From contig NADL03000023.1 in NCBI GenBank assembly GCA_002205965.3, positions 496,001-560,000 on the forward strand: 64,000 bases of DNA, in the 5' to 3' direction. Under the pieces are notes generated by a model. That model ran no database searches, was not told the DNA's origin, and was given only the letters and a program-made list of their open reading frames with translations. The DNA comes from Kappaphycus alvarezii (lineage: Eukaryota; Rhodophyta; Florideophyceae; Gigartinales; Solieriaceae). Positions 12,640 through 26,800 of the stretch are shown in pieces (the stretch's first letter is position 1; every line of letters starts with the position of its first letter). The position numbers and the translations under genes are program-made.

Positions 12640-13400
12640 CTACTGCTTGATTCGAAGCCTCCTCTCGAAATCAACTATAGTCCAGTATAGTTTGGCTGTC
12701 GCTAACGCCCATTCCAAAATTAATCTACCAATAGAAATTTCCTTGTTGAAGTGCTTCTGCGCGCTATTTAGGGATGATCCTTGAAATTGAATCTCAAGAA
12801 AGGACCTCCAGATGCACCCAATATCTCTGTAGATATAAAATTTATTTCCAAGAACATTTAGTACACTTTCCAGCTGATTATCCAGTTCAAATCTTACGTA
12901 ATCCAATCGTACCCTAGACCTTCAATGGGACCAAATACGTGCATAAAGATTCCATAACGTGTTGAAACAAACTGAAACTTGAGATCGCGCTTTCTCTTAT
13001 GACAATTATGAACTAACCTTTGAGCTTATCATCCTCGGACCTTGAAATTCGAATGATTGTTCCATCTATGAATCCAAATTAGTTCGGTAATACCTTTTTT
13101 TGCAAAACTGCAGTTGTGAACGGTTCCATTCTGGTTTCTTTGTATGACTTTCTCAGTCTGCCAGTGAGTAAGTACAGTCTTTTTTCAAGAGTAATGTCAC
13201 GAGTCTCCCAAAATATATCTTATAGATGTGCAATGTAGTCTTTAGAGTACTCTATCATCTCCCTCCATCTCAGTGGAGTAGGAAATCTATTAAAAAACAC
13301 GCAAGCAGATAGTAAAGAGGAGGTTCTATACCTGTTTCTTGATGTGCTTACCTTCTCTTCCGGACAACCAATGAAATGTTCGATTCGTTCAATGATACTT
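12640..13400 (-). pseudogene. Harbinger element 1: DDE transposase remnant
   Basis: On the minus strand, fragments in several frames follow the order of a PIF/Harbinger transposase. RNRYRTSSLLSACVFFNRFP and TPLRWREMIEYSKDY form the N-terminal part; GFIDGTIIRISRSEDDKLKG holds the first catalytic Asp; and a clean open frame at 12640-12906 contains YIYRDIG, FQGSSLNSAQKHFNKEIS, then RLILEWALATAKLYWTIVDF with the catalytic Glu. The GRRHD-like middle segment is not visible. Stops and frame changes show it is inactive as written. It is related to the transposases at 28628-29400 and 36890-37905 (compare VEW and YWTxxDF). Confidence 0.75.
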
Positions 13401-16400
13401 ATTTAAAACCTGAAGTGCCGTATGCGACCGGCGTCAGACATGCTGAAAAAAGTGACTGCAAATATTGTTTCTTTGATAGGTATTTACCTACTGAGATGAT
13501 TGCCATAGTTCTTTCTTGCTCGCATTTAGATTTCCATTTGTGATAGAAGTAGAGTTAAGTTGTCGGCATAAATTATTCGCCTTTGTACGAGAATGAGCGC
13601 TACTTTTCGCCACGATTTTGCTCGCTGAAGACTGACTGCTTTCGTTGCATCTTGTTGCCGATCAATTGTCATTTTGTTGATTTTTGATGGAATAGAGATG
13701 GGGGAGATGGGTAAAAAGGAAGCAAAGAGGGAGTTATACTCGCGTATGATATAAAAGAGGGGTTTGTAATACTCACATATGAACATTTTTGATTGCAGAA
13801 CTCATTTCTGCAATTCAATTAACCAAAAGAAAACAATCCTTTCATATTTTTCATTACAGTGCAATTGCAGTTTAGTCGCAGAATTCTGGTTTGCGTAATT
13901 TCTGGAGTACCTGGGGAATATCGGGCTACTGTAATATCCATACCGTAATCCAAACGTCTCGTGGGGCCTGGGCGGTGGCGGCCAGATTTTTGTAAACATG
14001 TAATCTTTTGTGTGCTTTTCGTGTGCAGTTGAATTTTGGAATTTTTGCTTTCCTTTGATACCGTACGCAGTATCTTTTATACTGTACCTGAAGCCTGAAG
14101 TGCCGAGTACTGGAGAATAAGGAATCAGAAGTGCTAAGTAGAGAAGATTAGGGTACTTGTGGGCTAGAGTGCCAGGAGTTTCACTTTAAACACCATCAGT
14201 CCACGCAGATAATGGTTACCGATTTGAGAGCCAATGTCTATCCGCGATAGAACTGTCCTGGTATAAGGACAAAACTCTTCATTATACTATTTTTTACAGT
14301 ACATGGAGGTATGAAAAAAAATTTCTCGCTCTCGTAAATATTCACTAAAAGAGGTACCTTAAAACGTAGAACTAAATTAATTATGTACTTAATGACTTCA
14401 AATATACGGAACTATGCGTACCTATAGGTACCGAGAGGATAAAATGTGTGCAAATTGACATTAAAATCGAAGGTTATTGTAGAAGTTTGGGGTTGGCCAC
14501 TTCTACGTAAATGCGTGAAGTACATACCTCACAGTGAAACTAAAGAAGGTTAACTGGCTTGAATCTCGGTCAGGAAAGGTGCCGTTCAGATCTAGGCAAT
14601 AAATTTGGACCCACTGGTATCAATGCAATAGGAACATTAGTCGCAGTTGGTGGAGCTTGATAAACACCCTCTATTAATGCAGACATGACCAATTGTATCT
14701 CAGTTCGCGACAAATTCACTGTCTTCGTCATTATTGGTAATTAAAGTGCTGAAATTAATCAACGGGCTTTCTGAAAACGTGTTGATACGGTAAAAGTATC
14801 AGCAAGTGTTTGTAGTGTGAGCAGATAACACATTCACCAAACAACAGGGGCGGCTCTATGTCTGGATTGGCCAAAGAAGAAATAAAAACTTCTTCAGAAC
14901 AAAATTAGGTCGAAAAAAGGTACAAGGGATCGTCTATAATTCACATTATACCGCAAGAACACCCTCTGAGTCGGGAGACCAACGTAGTAGTGTAGGATTT
15001 GCCACCACTAGGTACATGCACGAAATACTTAACTCGTGGTAAACCTCAAGCAGAAGTTAGTTAGTCGGCCGAAACGGATAAAAGGGACAGAGAAACCAAT
15101 ATAGCCAAATGAGGAAGTAAACTAAGAACAGGGGAACTTATAGTAGGCTGTATGGGCAGCGAGTGTATCTATTAGTGCTAATGGAGACGAAAGTCGAATA
15201 TTAAACGGCAAAAGACCAGAGCTTAACTCGCCTCTCTGAGCTGATTGTTGTGACATGGAAATAAGGTAATAAATTAAAGGGTACAGTTAAGTACAGTCTC
15301 TAGACCAACTAACTGAATTCGTTCAAATCTTTGTAAATAATGAAGGTTAGTAAGGAATATTCCAAGGTGTGACATTTTGCGCTTCCCTAGGTACTGGCCA
15401 CACAGCTATTCCGGGATGATGGAAGTTAATGTTAGTAATATAGCGATTAGTTGGCCATGAGATGGTAAATAATCTCGATTTTTAGCAAACGGCAGTTTAC
15501 AATAAAGATATATCGTAGCCTTTAGAGCTGTGTACCCAGTACTGAAAACTCAGAGAGCACACATTTACATACTGGCACGAGTACTCGCATGGTCCAAAAG
15601 GACCAATAGTATATGTCAAATCTCGAAACAGATATCCATGCCAGGGCTAGCCAGGATAAAGTGGTCGAAAACGTCGAAAAATTGGCTCCAGTATCACTTA
15701 TCTCTGAAAAATGTATCGTAAGAGGATACCCGGCCTGTCATACCACATTTATCGGAAGAGAAGAAGTGTTGTTTACCATTACTAGCATTAAATGCCGAAA
15801 ATTTTTTAAAATTTTGTTTCGGTTGAGCTTATACTATTATTACAGGTATACTTTGGGGGAAAAAATACAGAGACAAAGTTTTCTGTGAACAATGAGCTCT
15901 AAAATTTTGTCCCCATATGAGGAAAATGGTACTATAGACGCAATGTAACCTGGCACGAGGGGAGGAAGCAAAGGCTTTATTCTACTATGTATTCTGTGCA
16001 GGTAGCCTGCAGGTCTCAAGAAGCTGGGTCGTCCTGTGCAGAGTACCAAGACTGGAAAGTTGGCTTGACTGAACTGGCCTTAGTAAAGCGGCACTTCTGA
16101 CAAAGTCCCCATTTGAGGTTCATATTGCAATATTTCTTTTCAATCCTATTGCACACTTTGGTGTAAGATAAGTGGGCTGAAAGGATTACAGACGAAGGTA
16201 AAGATCCATACGGTCAATTCGGGCTGGACTCGGACTAATAGTTATGTGCTCAGAACGGTCATTCTTTAGTTATTCGATAACTGAATGTCGGGTTTCAAAG
16301 CTTTGTAATAGGGTAAGGACACAGATTTCGATCTAATTAGTAGACTGGTTTGGATATCAAGAACGCATTGCTGAGTCATCCGTCGTGTAGGCGTGACCAA

Positions 16401-16990
16401 GCTGTTCGTTAGACACTCTAACCGTGGGTAGGGAACCAACATGTCGTCCAGGGACGTATTCCTCTCATACTTGAGATTTTCTTTTGTACTGTCATTTGTT
16501 TCGTCTTTACTGAGGTATTAGGTTGGGTTTAATTTAGTTATGTATTTTCGAATTAAATAAGATGATTTTTTATGATTGCACCCGAGATGCGTTAACGGTC
16601 TCTTCGTTGTCAAATTCAGTCTAAAAGTACCAATGTCTTATTCATGCGGGCGACAGCAAAGTTGTCAGTACTCAGAATGATATCGACTTCAACATTAATG
16701 GCTTAGAAATTTATGAGTGGAACTGACACAAACCGGTGGTGCACGCTTGTTTCTGAGAACACTGTCCCGCAGACGTGGGGATTTTTCAAACTCATCCTTA
16801 AGGCAGTAGTTGTTCCCAGGACAATGTGATTCTAGCTCGTGCCAAGCTTACCAAGCGCCGCAAGGAAACGAGCGTTTCAATTTATCTCTTGTAGTTCCGG
16901 AATTTGGTCATCTTTAATCTATTTATCAGTGATTTGGAAGAGTTAAAGAGGTTATGTGGCGGTCTAAACCCCTAAAATTTACTAGAAGCC
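13400..16990. other. No recognised gene
   Basis: A/T-rich sequence with short open frames only. Near 13796-13910 there are repeated TGCAGAA/TTCTGCA-type words like those at the ends of Harbinger element 3, so the outer end of Harbinger element 1 may lie here. Nothing else can be supported. Confidence 0.4.
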
Positions 16991-18540
16991 CGTAAGTTGA
17001 ATCTATCTAAGTTCAACGTTGCAACCACCATTGCTCTAAAGGTTGATGGAGCATTATGCGGGGCAATTTTCCTCAATGGAAGCCTTTTATTTCCAAATAT
17101 CCTGTATAAATTGGGTCCTACGCAAATGGAGATAAAAACCTGGAATGTACTCAGAATAGACAGTGCTAGAAAGAATTCACAGAGAACCGGCGCTTTACGT
17201 CATGAGGTATAAAGAACCTGAAAATACAGGAGAAGCAACTTGAATATAGTTAAAATAGGGTAATCTTACTATTTCGAACAACAAAGAGGCAGGGAAAGGT
17301 ACTAACTCGAACGGATTGGACTTATAAAACTATTCGGGCCATCGAAATTGCTCAAAAATCAGGTGAGATCATTATGATGGTGAAGAGACGTCAGGATCAG
17401 CGTGATGATGCTATTGATGAAATCAACGGAGCGAAAATCTGAAAGGAAAATGTAAATAAGAGATTCGCCGATACCGAGTTCAATGGAATCACGTCTAATC
17501 ACGATGAATGCACTTCCATTGATGTACGTGAGAGAGTAGAGAAATTTATAGTACTTGACAGTGGACTGCATGAAATAGCAGTCAAATTGCTAAAGGACGA
17601 CAAAATATAATGTAAACGTTGTTTCAGCCGAGTTACGGAAACGAAATCGGAACTTTTTGATATTCGGCTGGAACAAGTATTTTTTTTGCTATTCAGAGAA
17701 GGGAATTACTGAATAAACATCAGAGATAATTTTTAAGTGAACGATTCGACCAGATAGTCATACGTCTAATTCTGATTGAGCTATCTACCAAACTAGATAT
17801 GACTTTCTGTCGGGAATGCTGTGGCATATTGACACAATCCAAATGTGAATTACCGATGACGTGTTGTTTTGGTGAATTATGTATCTATCCCAGTGATTGA
17901 TTTCGGTGACCAAAACCGTGTTTACCTGTCTGCTTTGAAGTGAATAATTTCAGACGAATTCTTAGGCTTGGGTGTGGCTTTGAAGTATTTCAGTTCCCTC
18001 AAGTTCACATCTTGAGAGGAGGCACAGATGATGCGTTCAATGAAGGACTGAAAAGGTTACTGTATATGTATCAAGGGGTCTTTCGCGATTATTTTCCAAG
18101 CGGGATCCCTCCGACTCGATCATTTGACATGGTTCAAAGTGGGGAACGGTGAAATCCACCTCATTAACCTCTGTTCCAATTGTCTCCATCTGGAATTAGG
18201 AAGTGAACGATTACGTTGAGTCTCTTTTATGTAACGGGAAGATGAGATCTAGTAAACCGACCTATGGATCATTTCTTTTTTTTTGCGAAAGTAAAGAATG
18301 GTAAGCTCAGAGGTGCCGTATACTATCGTCCTTGAATATCACAACCAAAACAACAACGAAAATTTAACCAGTTCTGGTGAAATGTTAGATAAACTTGGAG
18401 ATGCGAGATTTCACTCCAAGCTTGATCTGAAAACATCTTTTCATCATAAAAGGGAGAACCCAGAGGGCAAAGATATGCCAGAATTAGTTTTCCTTGAAGA
18501 GGAAGCACATTGGGTTCAAGTATTATAAACCTAAAGATAA
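16990..18540 (+). mobile_element. Ty3/gypsy pol fossil
   Basis: Broken LTR-retrotransposon remnant with many breaks. Near 18040-18150 is GVFRDYFPSGIPPTRSFDM, the conserved start of a Ty3/gypsy reverse transcriptase. Near 18298-18480 is the RT core, with NNENLTSSGEMLDKLGDARF followed by HSKLDLKTSFH. A possible gag or protease part lies at about 16997-17600. No LTRs were identified. It appears old and truncated, and it abuts a gag fossil on the opposite strand. Confidence 0.7.
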
Positions 18541-18639
18541 AAAACAGAGAGCATAAATTGTGGTTCAATACACTAAATCCTGACTACAGAAATCTTACGT
18601 TGTAAAAACGGCCGGCTACAGAGAGACGCTAATAACTTA

Positions 18640-19260
18640 TTTTGTAAGCTTTTTGTAATAGACCAAACTTGAACTGATTCCAGTCATGGGTTCAGCTCTC
18701 GACGAAGAGTTGGCGAACTTTCGCGACGACTCAAATGCCTTTTTTCCTTCACCATAATCGGCTATAATAGAATTCATGGACTGATAGTCCCTCGGGCTAC
18801 AGTAGATGATATAAGGAACTAGATCCGAGTTTTCCATGGCGGCTTACAGTAGAAGGCCGAACTTGGCTTCTTCATTGAAATTCGCTTTCGCGAATAACGA
18901 GTCCATATTACTTCTTGATTCAGTAAGGCGGGTCGGATGGAGTCTTAAATCCGTAGTGCGCCTAATTACCTCATGCGGCTGATAAATTTCTCCAAACTTA
19001 TCCAACATTGCCGCTTTGACAACCTCACAGTCTTTTCCTTCTGGAAAAAAGATCTCCACTCTTGTTCGTAAACTTCTTAAAGAAAATTCGGACGCTTTAC
19101 CACCTAGGAGGGACAGAAGATCGAGCGACTTACTTCTCTCACTCTTCTCGCACATCCCGATGTTCTCAAGGTAGAAAAAGAAACTTTTTACGTCGGAGTT
19201 CCCACGGAACATGTGGGTCGGTGCAGCTGCGGGCTCGTCACCCCCCCTCGACAGAAGTAC
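18640..19260 (-). mobile_element. LTR-retrotransposon gag fossil
   Basis: The minus strand encodes a gag-like stretch: THMFRGNSDVKSFFFYLENI, then LDLLSLLGGKASEF, then MLDKFGEIYQPHEVIRRTTD, with a likely continuation at 18640-18837. The pattern of a capsid-like region followed by a Leu-rich segment suits a Ty3/gypsy gag. It lies head-on to the gypsy pol fossil and so belongs to a separate insertion or an inverted piece. It is broken, with at least one break, and its pol is absent. Confidence 0.55.
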
Positions 19261-19269
19261 CATGTTGAG

Positions 19270-20339
19270 GTCGCGGAAGAAGAAGAGACGGCCGCGCGCG
19301 AATTCCGGGATGGGAGGGTGACGCGGATGAGTAGGTGATAGTGCCGGGAGAGGAGCTGGCGGATGCCGGGTTTGAAAGTTCGTTGTGTCCTTTTTCCCCT
19401 CCCTTCTTCCGTAGTGGGTGTTCAATAAGATGCTGTACAGTATCAGCATTTATGGGATACAGTACAGTACCAGCGAAATTTCTAGCGGCAGACACTTGTG
19501 CTGCTGAAAAGTGGCGGATGGTGTACAATGTAGTACGAGATACAACACAGCATTTGTGTGCCACAAATATCTCGAACCCCCGCACTTCCGACCCTCCCGA
19601 CCCTTCTAGCTCTCTAGACTCTTTCCCCTGCGGCAGTCCCCGTCCCGTACTCATTGAGCTACTCCTTCCGCTTGCCGGGCGAGTACAGCACTCCGACCAG
19701 GCGCCTTCGGCGTTCCAAACTGTCCACAAAACTTATCTAAAGGTAGTTTTAGAAGAACGCATCTAGCTCTAGCTTCGCTCCTCAAAAGATTTTATAAAGA
19801 GCCGTCTTCTTGTACTGCAGCGGCACGGGGCTCCGAGAGGTGAGTAACGAGTAGCAAATACCTAGAAGCGTCGAGCATTAGGAGTAACTACAAATATACT
19901 GCTAGATGAAATTATCCTTGCTACTACAAGCAGCTGTAAGCGTTCATTGTAAGTGCTTTAAATTTACAGCTGCGTGGATAGAGATGAAAAAATATTCTAA
20001 ATATTAAAATAGCCAAAATTTCCCCGCGTACTCGACTCGCTAAATTTGTAGGGCAAATATACTAACACGTCTGGGTTTGCAGTTGGAGCTAACTGCGTGG
20101 TCAATGTCATTCGATTGCCATTGAGTGCGAGAAATTATCTCCATAGCAACAGCGGACCAGGCGACGGCGCTGAGGTGCTGGTAGGTGAGACGACGAGTAA
20201 TTTCAGTTCAGTTATGATGGCGGATAGCGATGGCCGGAAAATACCCTTTGAGAAAAAGTTTAGCCTCAGCCTAGGGGCACCGAGGGAATCCGAAGCGAGG
20301 GGCTGTATTAAAGAGAGAGGGTAGTGTCGTAATCATTGC
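19270..20339. other. Spacer with a terminus-like repeat
   Basis: No gene recognised. A TACTGTACAGTA-type motif is present at 19432-19470. At 19967-20035 lies a copy of the terminus-like repeat also found at 29808-29878. Confidence 0.45.
19967..20035 (+). repeat. Dispersed terminus-like repeat (copy C)
   Basis: CAGCTGCGTGGATAGAGATG, then ATTAAAATAGCCAAAATTTC and CCCGCGTAC. It aligns with 29804-29878 in the same orientation, most clearly at both ends of the segment. Confidence 0.6.
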
Positions 20340-20640
20340 TCTCGGAGTGTCATTCCTTCCCTGTCAGCAGCCCAAATTATGGGTTTATTTGTGATGTTAC
20401 ATTTTTAGTAGTTTTCGTCCACAGAGCACCTCACGCTACTCGGAGCACCTGACTGTGGAATCAACTGCGAGCAATTTTCTATTTTTACTCCGGCCAACCT
20501 TTGACTGTCCATCCTCGGACCAAACGAGGAAGTAAAGTGCAACCCGCTGTGAAGCTTCAGTGCTTTGCTTTTGCTCTTCGCCTCTACCTTCGCAGCGTTG
20601 CGCCCCGCAAGGTTGCCGAATACATTCTAGAATCACTGTT
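20340..20640 (+). repeat. 5' LTR of the copia fossil (degenerate)
   Basis: It aligns with 26510-26800: both hold GTCAG-AGCCCAAA-TATGG, then TTATTTGTGATGTT and a TTTTCGTCC/TTTTTGTCC word, followed by similar pyrimidine-rich tracts. Boundaries are approximate. The divergence between the two copies implies an old insertion. Confidence 0.7.
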
Positions 20641-23600
20641 CGACCGGTCGAGATCGCGCTACCGATGTTTTAGGATCTCACCGACGCTTCTTTTTGTTTC
20701 TGTTTGCATCGTCCCGTGGTTCCGTCATTGCGGGTCCCGGCCTTAGCCCAAGCTATTCGCGGCGCCGTTAAGAGACGTGTATTGGTTGTTCTGTGATCCA
20801 GGGGCTGGTGCTTCAGGACGGACTATTGCCATCTGTCTGAGTTAGTCACAGCTTGGAGGTCGGACGTGCTTCAGTACTGCGTTACTTCATACAAGATGAT
20901 CCTGGTCGGATTAGTAGGCAGTGTGAAGCATTTACTTGCAAGGCGATTCGGCGGAGCTCATTCGAAGAGCTCAGGCAGTGCGATGGCGTTTTTGGTCTGC
21001 TGTAGAATTGTCTGGATCAAAGGGCTTTCACCGTCGGTCCCTTGCTGGTTGTGTTGTTCTTCTTTTCAAATTATCTTCCCAATCACAGGTAGATAAGGCT
21101 GGTCAACTGCTTTATGTAGACGCAATGCGACACATTGGCAGCGGTTGCCGCAACTGTAGTTTACTTAACTTTTAATTACTGCAAACTCAAAAGGACCAAA
21201 CATTTCTGTGTATTTCCATGAGTAAGCTGAGCGAAAACGTTTTTTCTTGCTGCTGGTCCTCGCTCAATCACATTGTTTGAATCCTCTGTGATATAAAGCA
21301 TGCGCAGCGGCATATTTAATACTTTACCTTCATTTATTTAGCTTGTGAGACTTCATTGAAGTACAGTAAATACAATTTTAAATTATTCAAAACGAACCGC
21401 CACCGGGCTCGTCTGCTGACCAACCGCCTAACGCCTCATCACCGACATTTTTCCAACAGAGTTCCATCAGCGAGTCCAAAGTGGCATTTGTGATCCCGTT
21501 CAATCCAGCAGACCACGCTACTATAAATGCTCTACAGGATTTTCTACATGAAATGCCGTTATGCGACCTATTTGACAACTTGAAAAGTACCATTTACATC
21601 AGCACAATAATTGAATCTCCTCTGATTCTACTTTTCGCGGTCTATCCGATACAAAAGTATAAAGGATTGGAATTTTCCGATCGCTTCAGTAATATTTTCA
21701 AATAAATTCTAACAGATACGGTATATATCTTAATACATAGAAACGTTGTAGTCGGACTCGACCAATAAAATAGGTTGTCCGGGAAGCCGTTTTCACGACA
21801 CAAACGCTGTGAAACTCAATTATGATATAAAGAAACCCAACATTACAAATAATCAGCAACGGAAAAGCAGGAGCATTCAGTGTACCGTCACTTCTCAAGC
21901 GCTCCGGTTACCTCGCTACCGATTATTGAGGCCGAGGGTATCCGTGGAATACGTTAGAAGTATGGAAAAATACTACTCTACTCCTCAAGCTTACTACTCT
22001 GGAAGCCCATCAGATAATCAGAGCCTTTCCATGCACCATGCAGCGTATTGAAATCAGGTACACTTGTGAAATTTGACTACAGACCAAGGACTCAAAGCTC
22101 TTATCAACATGATCGAACCGCTGAGTTTACCATCTCACTTTTACTTCATTGCAATATTTGACAAGGCTGCTACCCTAGAGGATGCCCCCGATAAGCTGTA
22201 TAAATGAGATCTTCACGACTCTACACTTGACGGGATGGTCCATAAGGGTCTATCAGTATTCGTACGTACAAAAATGCAGATACTACGTTGGCTAAACTAT
22301 GGAGCTATTCTACGAGAGAGCTGTAATGACTGAAGCTCAGCTTGACCCCATCCACAGGCATCCAGTCCACTTGATCGAAGTAATAGAAGCTGTAACACGT
22401 TATCAACCTTTCAAATGTTTATCTAACGCGCGAAATACTAGCGAAACGAACTCCTATTTACAAGATTGACTTGACGCTATCGTTAAACAGCAAGACATGA
22501 GAGCTATCGCTTTGAAACAAAAGCATGGTTATCAATATCTAATCGGCAGTTTAATAACCCAATCTGACCCTCAACTGGCTAACCCTATGGAGATGCAGCC
22601 AAAGAGGGTTACTCAGCCCGCTTTCATGGAAAGTTCCGAGGCACCTGCGCTACCAACTGAAGGCAAGGATACTAAATCTGTTCTGCTTCGCACTGCATTC
22701 TAGTATCAACCTGAAAGACACTACACTTTCTGTAATCGCCTTTCTATTCACAACAAGGGAGGTAAGAATCATATCGTAAAGATGGAAAATGCATGCTATG
22801 GCGAGAGTGTGGATCAGATTTTAAATATATTAGAGATTTTACTGCATAGAAGAAGGTCAAAATGGGTTCAATTGTAGCTGATTAATTTTATTATAATGCT
22901 TTTGAACTTCCAATCTACGAAATCCTTGCCAACGTCCAGGATATTCCGCAAGATGTCTGGAGATTCCTTTACACCGTACCGGTGGACTCGGCTGAGAAAG
23001 CTGACTACCTTCAGGACAACGAAGTTAATTATGTACGCGAAGTGGTCTGATGCAGCCTTTAAACACGTGCTTTTAGATATGAGGAATTTGATTAAGTCTG
23101 TCCTACTTTCTATCATTGAAGAATGCCGTGAACCAGGTCAAGCTGACGTAAAAGCTCCAATAAAACTTTGTTTTAACACCTCGCTGCCTACGTTGTAATA
23201 CAGCCCGGTTACGATTGTGCCAAACGACGTGCGCAACCATCAATCTCGTCAGAGTATTATGCTGTCCGAGAAAGTAACGCCAATTAATCTCGAGTCGTTG
23301 GAATGAATCATGTTAGATAATTTAAAAGCATGGAAGCCGTCAGGACTCCATGCGGACCTACATTACTGTGAATTCGTCAGCATAAACCCAAAGCTGCGCG
23401 CAAGCAATCGAAGTTTCATCGGACTTGGTGATGGAGTCTTCACATCGATAAGTCTAGTTTCTGTGCGCATTCCGCTCGACGAACAATACCTGGAACTAGA
23501 AACGGACAATTTGGGCCAATATGTACCGTTGATGTTCGAAGTTGACCAATGTAAGGTGGAAAGATGTAGTTCAGGTGAGTGCTACAACGCTTTTACTTAT

Positions 23601-26509
23601 CATTACTGGGGTAAAAGTACCCCTGACAACTACAAAAACGGTCACATTTGTGTCGAATGGTCAGAGACTGAAGTATTTTTTACTCGATCATAGCCAAAGT
23701 AAATACCCTAAAGTTTCGATCAGCCTAGCTCTCGGTCACTAATCGACCTAATGAAGGGGACTACGCCTGAAAAAGTTTCGGGGGATGATTAGAGAGCTAT
23801 TTAGGAGATAATAACCAAATCCAAAGCATGTCAAAAGTTTGCCCACAAGCTTGTAGCCTTACGCGTCTCGATGACCGCTGACGGCATCGTCTTCAAAAAA
23901 GGATTAGAGATGGAATGGTTCTGGATTTACGGTGACCTGGCAGTTCATATCATATAAAAGAGTATTCTTTGCTTAGTCGCTAAGTTTTCACGGCCGCAGT
24001 CAGTAGATTATCTATATAACTTTTTAATTAAAGCGTTTGGTCACTGTTTTAATGTATTTCCGAACATTATCTCACACGACCGTGGTACCAACTTCTGTTT
24101 GGATTTCTCCCAAGAAGCATGGTCAGAGTTTGTTATTGTTACAGTTGAAAACCCTATTGTGCCTCATATATCTTTTTCCCTATGCGAACGCTACCATTCT
24201 ATAATTCGCCGCATATATCCCAAGCTACGTTTCGAGTACCAAAATAGAGAAAAAGACGTGCTACTTGTAACGGCTATTCTTGCGGTCAATACTACCGCCG
24301 GACATGATGGCTTGACACAAAGTCTACATGTTTTAGGCACCTTTTCGAAGCTGCAAATCGTAAATCTCACTACCGTCGCCCCCAGGCAAATGGAAATATT
24401 CGAGGCGATGAAGTCTGCACTTGAGGAATGTTCGCTATCACTGCTGAACTTTGGATGAAACAAGCTCCAAAGTTAGGCACCAGACGGAATCTGCAGTATC
24501 CCCAGCGAAGTTTATATGGTTCGCGTCTACAGAGAAAAGATCAAGCAGTTTGAAGGATCATTCGCGGTTCGCAGTTATAACCAGCTTAAGACTGTATCTA
24601 TCATTATTCCCAACGCCAGAAGAAGAAAGAAGGTTATCCCTTTTGAGCTCATATTCGTTATGCTGTATGAATAGGAGGCCCTATTTTCACACTCTCCTGC
24701 TGCAGAAACACCTGCCTATTAACATTTGAAGCAATCGCAGACTCAGATTAACATATTGATCTTCATGGATTCGGATTTTTCTGACCCCCATGCTGACATC
24801 TTGCCTGCCGCGGTCTAGATTGTAGCTTACCTTCAGGAATTGGATCAAATACTCGCACACTGTGCCCAAGGGCTACTAATTTTATTCCCTTCCGCTGCAA
24901 GTAACGATTCTAACGATCCAATTTTCGATGAAGCCAAAGCATCAAATTTCAAGAACCTGCTGGACAAAGTTACATACGACAGTGTATCCGAGAAGATGTT
25001 CACGTCAACAGCGTTGTTCTAAACTCTCGTTTCGTGTTACCTATCAAGGAGCGAGACTCCGATAGCCCCGAGCTCAAAGCCTGTCTCGTCATCCTTGGTC
25101 ACAAAGTCCCACACAAAGGCCGTAATGCACGTAGAGAATACACTGTGTTCCGGTATAGTATGCAGCTACGACTCTGTATGTATCTTACAGACATTTACTC
25201 AGTATAGAGTCTCGACGTATCTCAAGCATTTCTCCAAACTGAGGAAAAGCCGAAAAGTGATCTCTACACTCGTGTCCTAAGAGGTCAGTGTATGTTAGAA
25301 ATGTTTTTGCACCAGCTGACTCGCTTCTAAAAGCAGTGAAGCCGTTGCATGGTTTAACGGAATCACAGATGTACTTGTGGCTTACATTTACTCGATTCCA
25401 CATGAAAGGCTTCGGCTGAAAGCAGACTGGAATAGGCCCGTGCCTGTTCCACGAGCCTGGTACATCTACGAATGAACAGTCTCATGGCGCGCAAGCTACG
25501 CTCATGGACGACAGTTTGGGCATCGTAAAAGGGGCATTACTGGTGAATGAAAGAATAATCGGCGAATGATTCCAGACAAAACCTCTTACAAACAAATTGC
25601 CTACCAAGTTAAACGGCGCCGTCATAGGTGAGCCGCCAAACAAATCAGAAACGGCAACACCAATTAGGATTTAATAGCTACAGTTTTCAGCTGGTATTAC
25701 CGAGTTGAAACCGATCTGCAACCAAGAAGACCTCGCCCCATTGTGTGGAAACATTGCATACGTGACAAATTCGAGGCGCCCAGATCTATCAATTGTTGCT
25801 AAACGACTCGCTCATCGAAAAGTGTAAAAATCTGCAAAGGAATAGTGCAAGCTGATGAATGAAGCTCTTTCTTTGTTGAAGAGAGAAACGGAATGCTCTC
25901 TCGGCGGCTGGACATGTATTGTGCAATACTATGCAAATAATTGCATAGTCCGACGCAAGTTCAGTGTCTAATGCAGCTCCTAGTTTTCAACTTGGCATGG
26001 TCATCATGTTTTAGGAAAGCCAAGATCGCGGAGCCATCATTCATGACCGTTCTCGAATATGTCGCCGTATCACAATGTCTGTTTTTGCAGCGGAAAATCA
26101 TCCTTTTTCAGCTTTCCAAAATGGTCTTTGACCTTGGCTTATGAAATCTACTATGTGACTAGTCGCAAGGTCCCCGTCGTTTTGATGGTAGAATTAAAGT
26201 CGCTTATTGACACTATGACTAAGTTGAATACGGTATCTGAAGAGCATCCCTTCGTTGAAATTTCAGTTATTCAAGAGACAAGCCGCAATGAATAGCTTGC
26301 CAATATTGGTCATGTGTCTTCTGACAACAACTTGGCTGATGTATTTACAAAGAAGACTAGCCTTTCTATGATTCAATATGTCATGAGTACTGGCGCACTC
26401 AAACACCCAATCAAACAGTGGATTATCTGTAGCGATGAGGCTACTAAGGATACTTAATCTAATGCAGGCTATTGAGGCCACTTTGCTTCTTTCGGGTGAC
26501 CGGAACAGT

Positions 26510-26800
26510 AGTTGGGAGTCTTTCCTCCCCGTCAGGAGCCCAAACTATGGAGTTATTTGTGATGTTTGAATTTTAATATTTTTTGTCCGCACTTCGCGCT
26601 CCTCAGGGGAGCCGAAACAACCGCCGGTGCGTCTCTACTTTTACTCTGGCCATCCTCTGCCTGTCAATTCCCCGGGCAGAAGAGGAAGTAACGTGCAGCA
26701 TGCTGCGAAGATTCAGCGGTGAGCTTTCCTCCCCGTTGCCTCTGCCTTTTCACTCCCACTCTACTCGAGGTTGCAAACGACACTAAGCGTAAATCTTCTC
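26510..26800 (+). repeat. 3' LTR of the copia fossil (degenerate)
   Basis: Counterpart of 20340-20640. It directly follows the RNase H region, as expected for the 3' LTR. Boundaries are approximate. Confidence 0.7.

Larger units (their letters stand above)
20340..26800 (+). mobile_element. Ty1/copia LTR retrotransposon fossil
   Basis: A nearly full-length but heavily broken element of about 6.4 kb, flanked by two diverged LTRs (about 20340-20640 and 26510-26800). The parts are in copia order: a gag-like region near 22000-22800; an integrase region near 23750-24460, with YHSIIRRIYPKLRFEYQN-like sequence and VLGTFSKL; reverse transcriptase near 24830-25400, including NDPIFDEAKASNFKNLLDK and KACLVILGHK; and RNase H near 25940-26450, ending in SSDNNLADVFTKK and HPIKQWII. 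Well over ten breaks are visible. LTR divergence and decay suggest a long-dead copy. Confidence 0.85.
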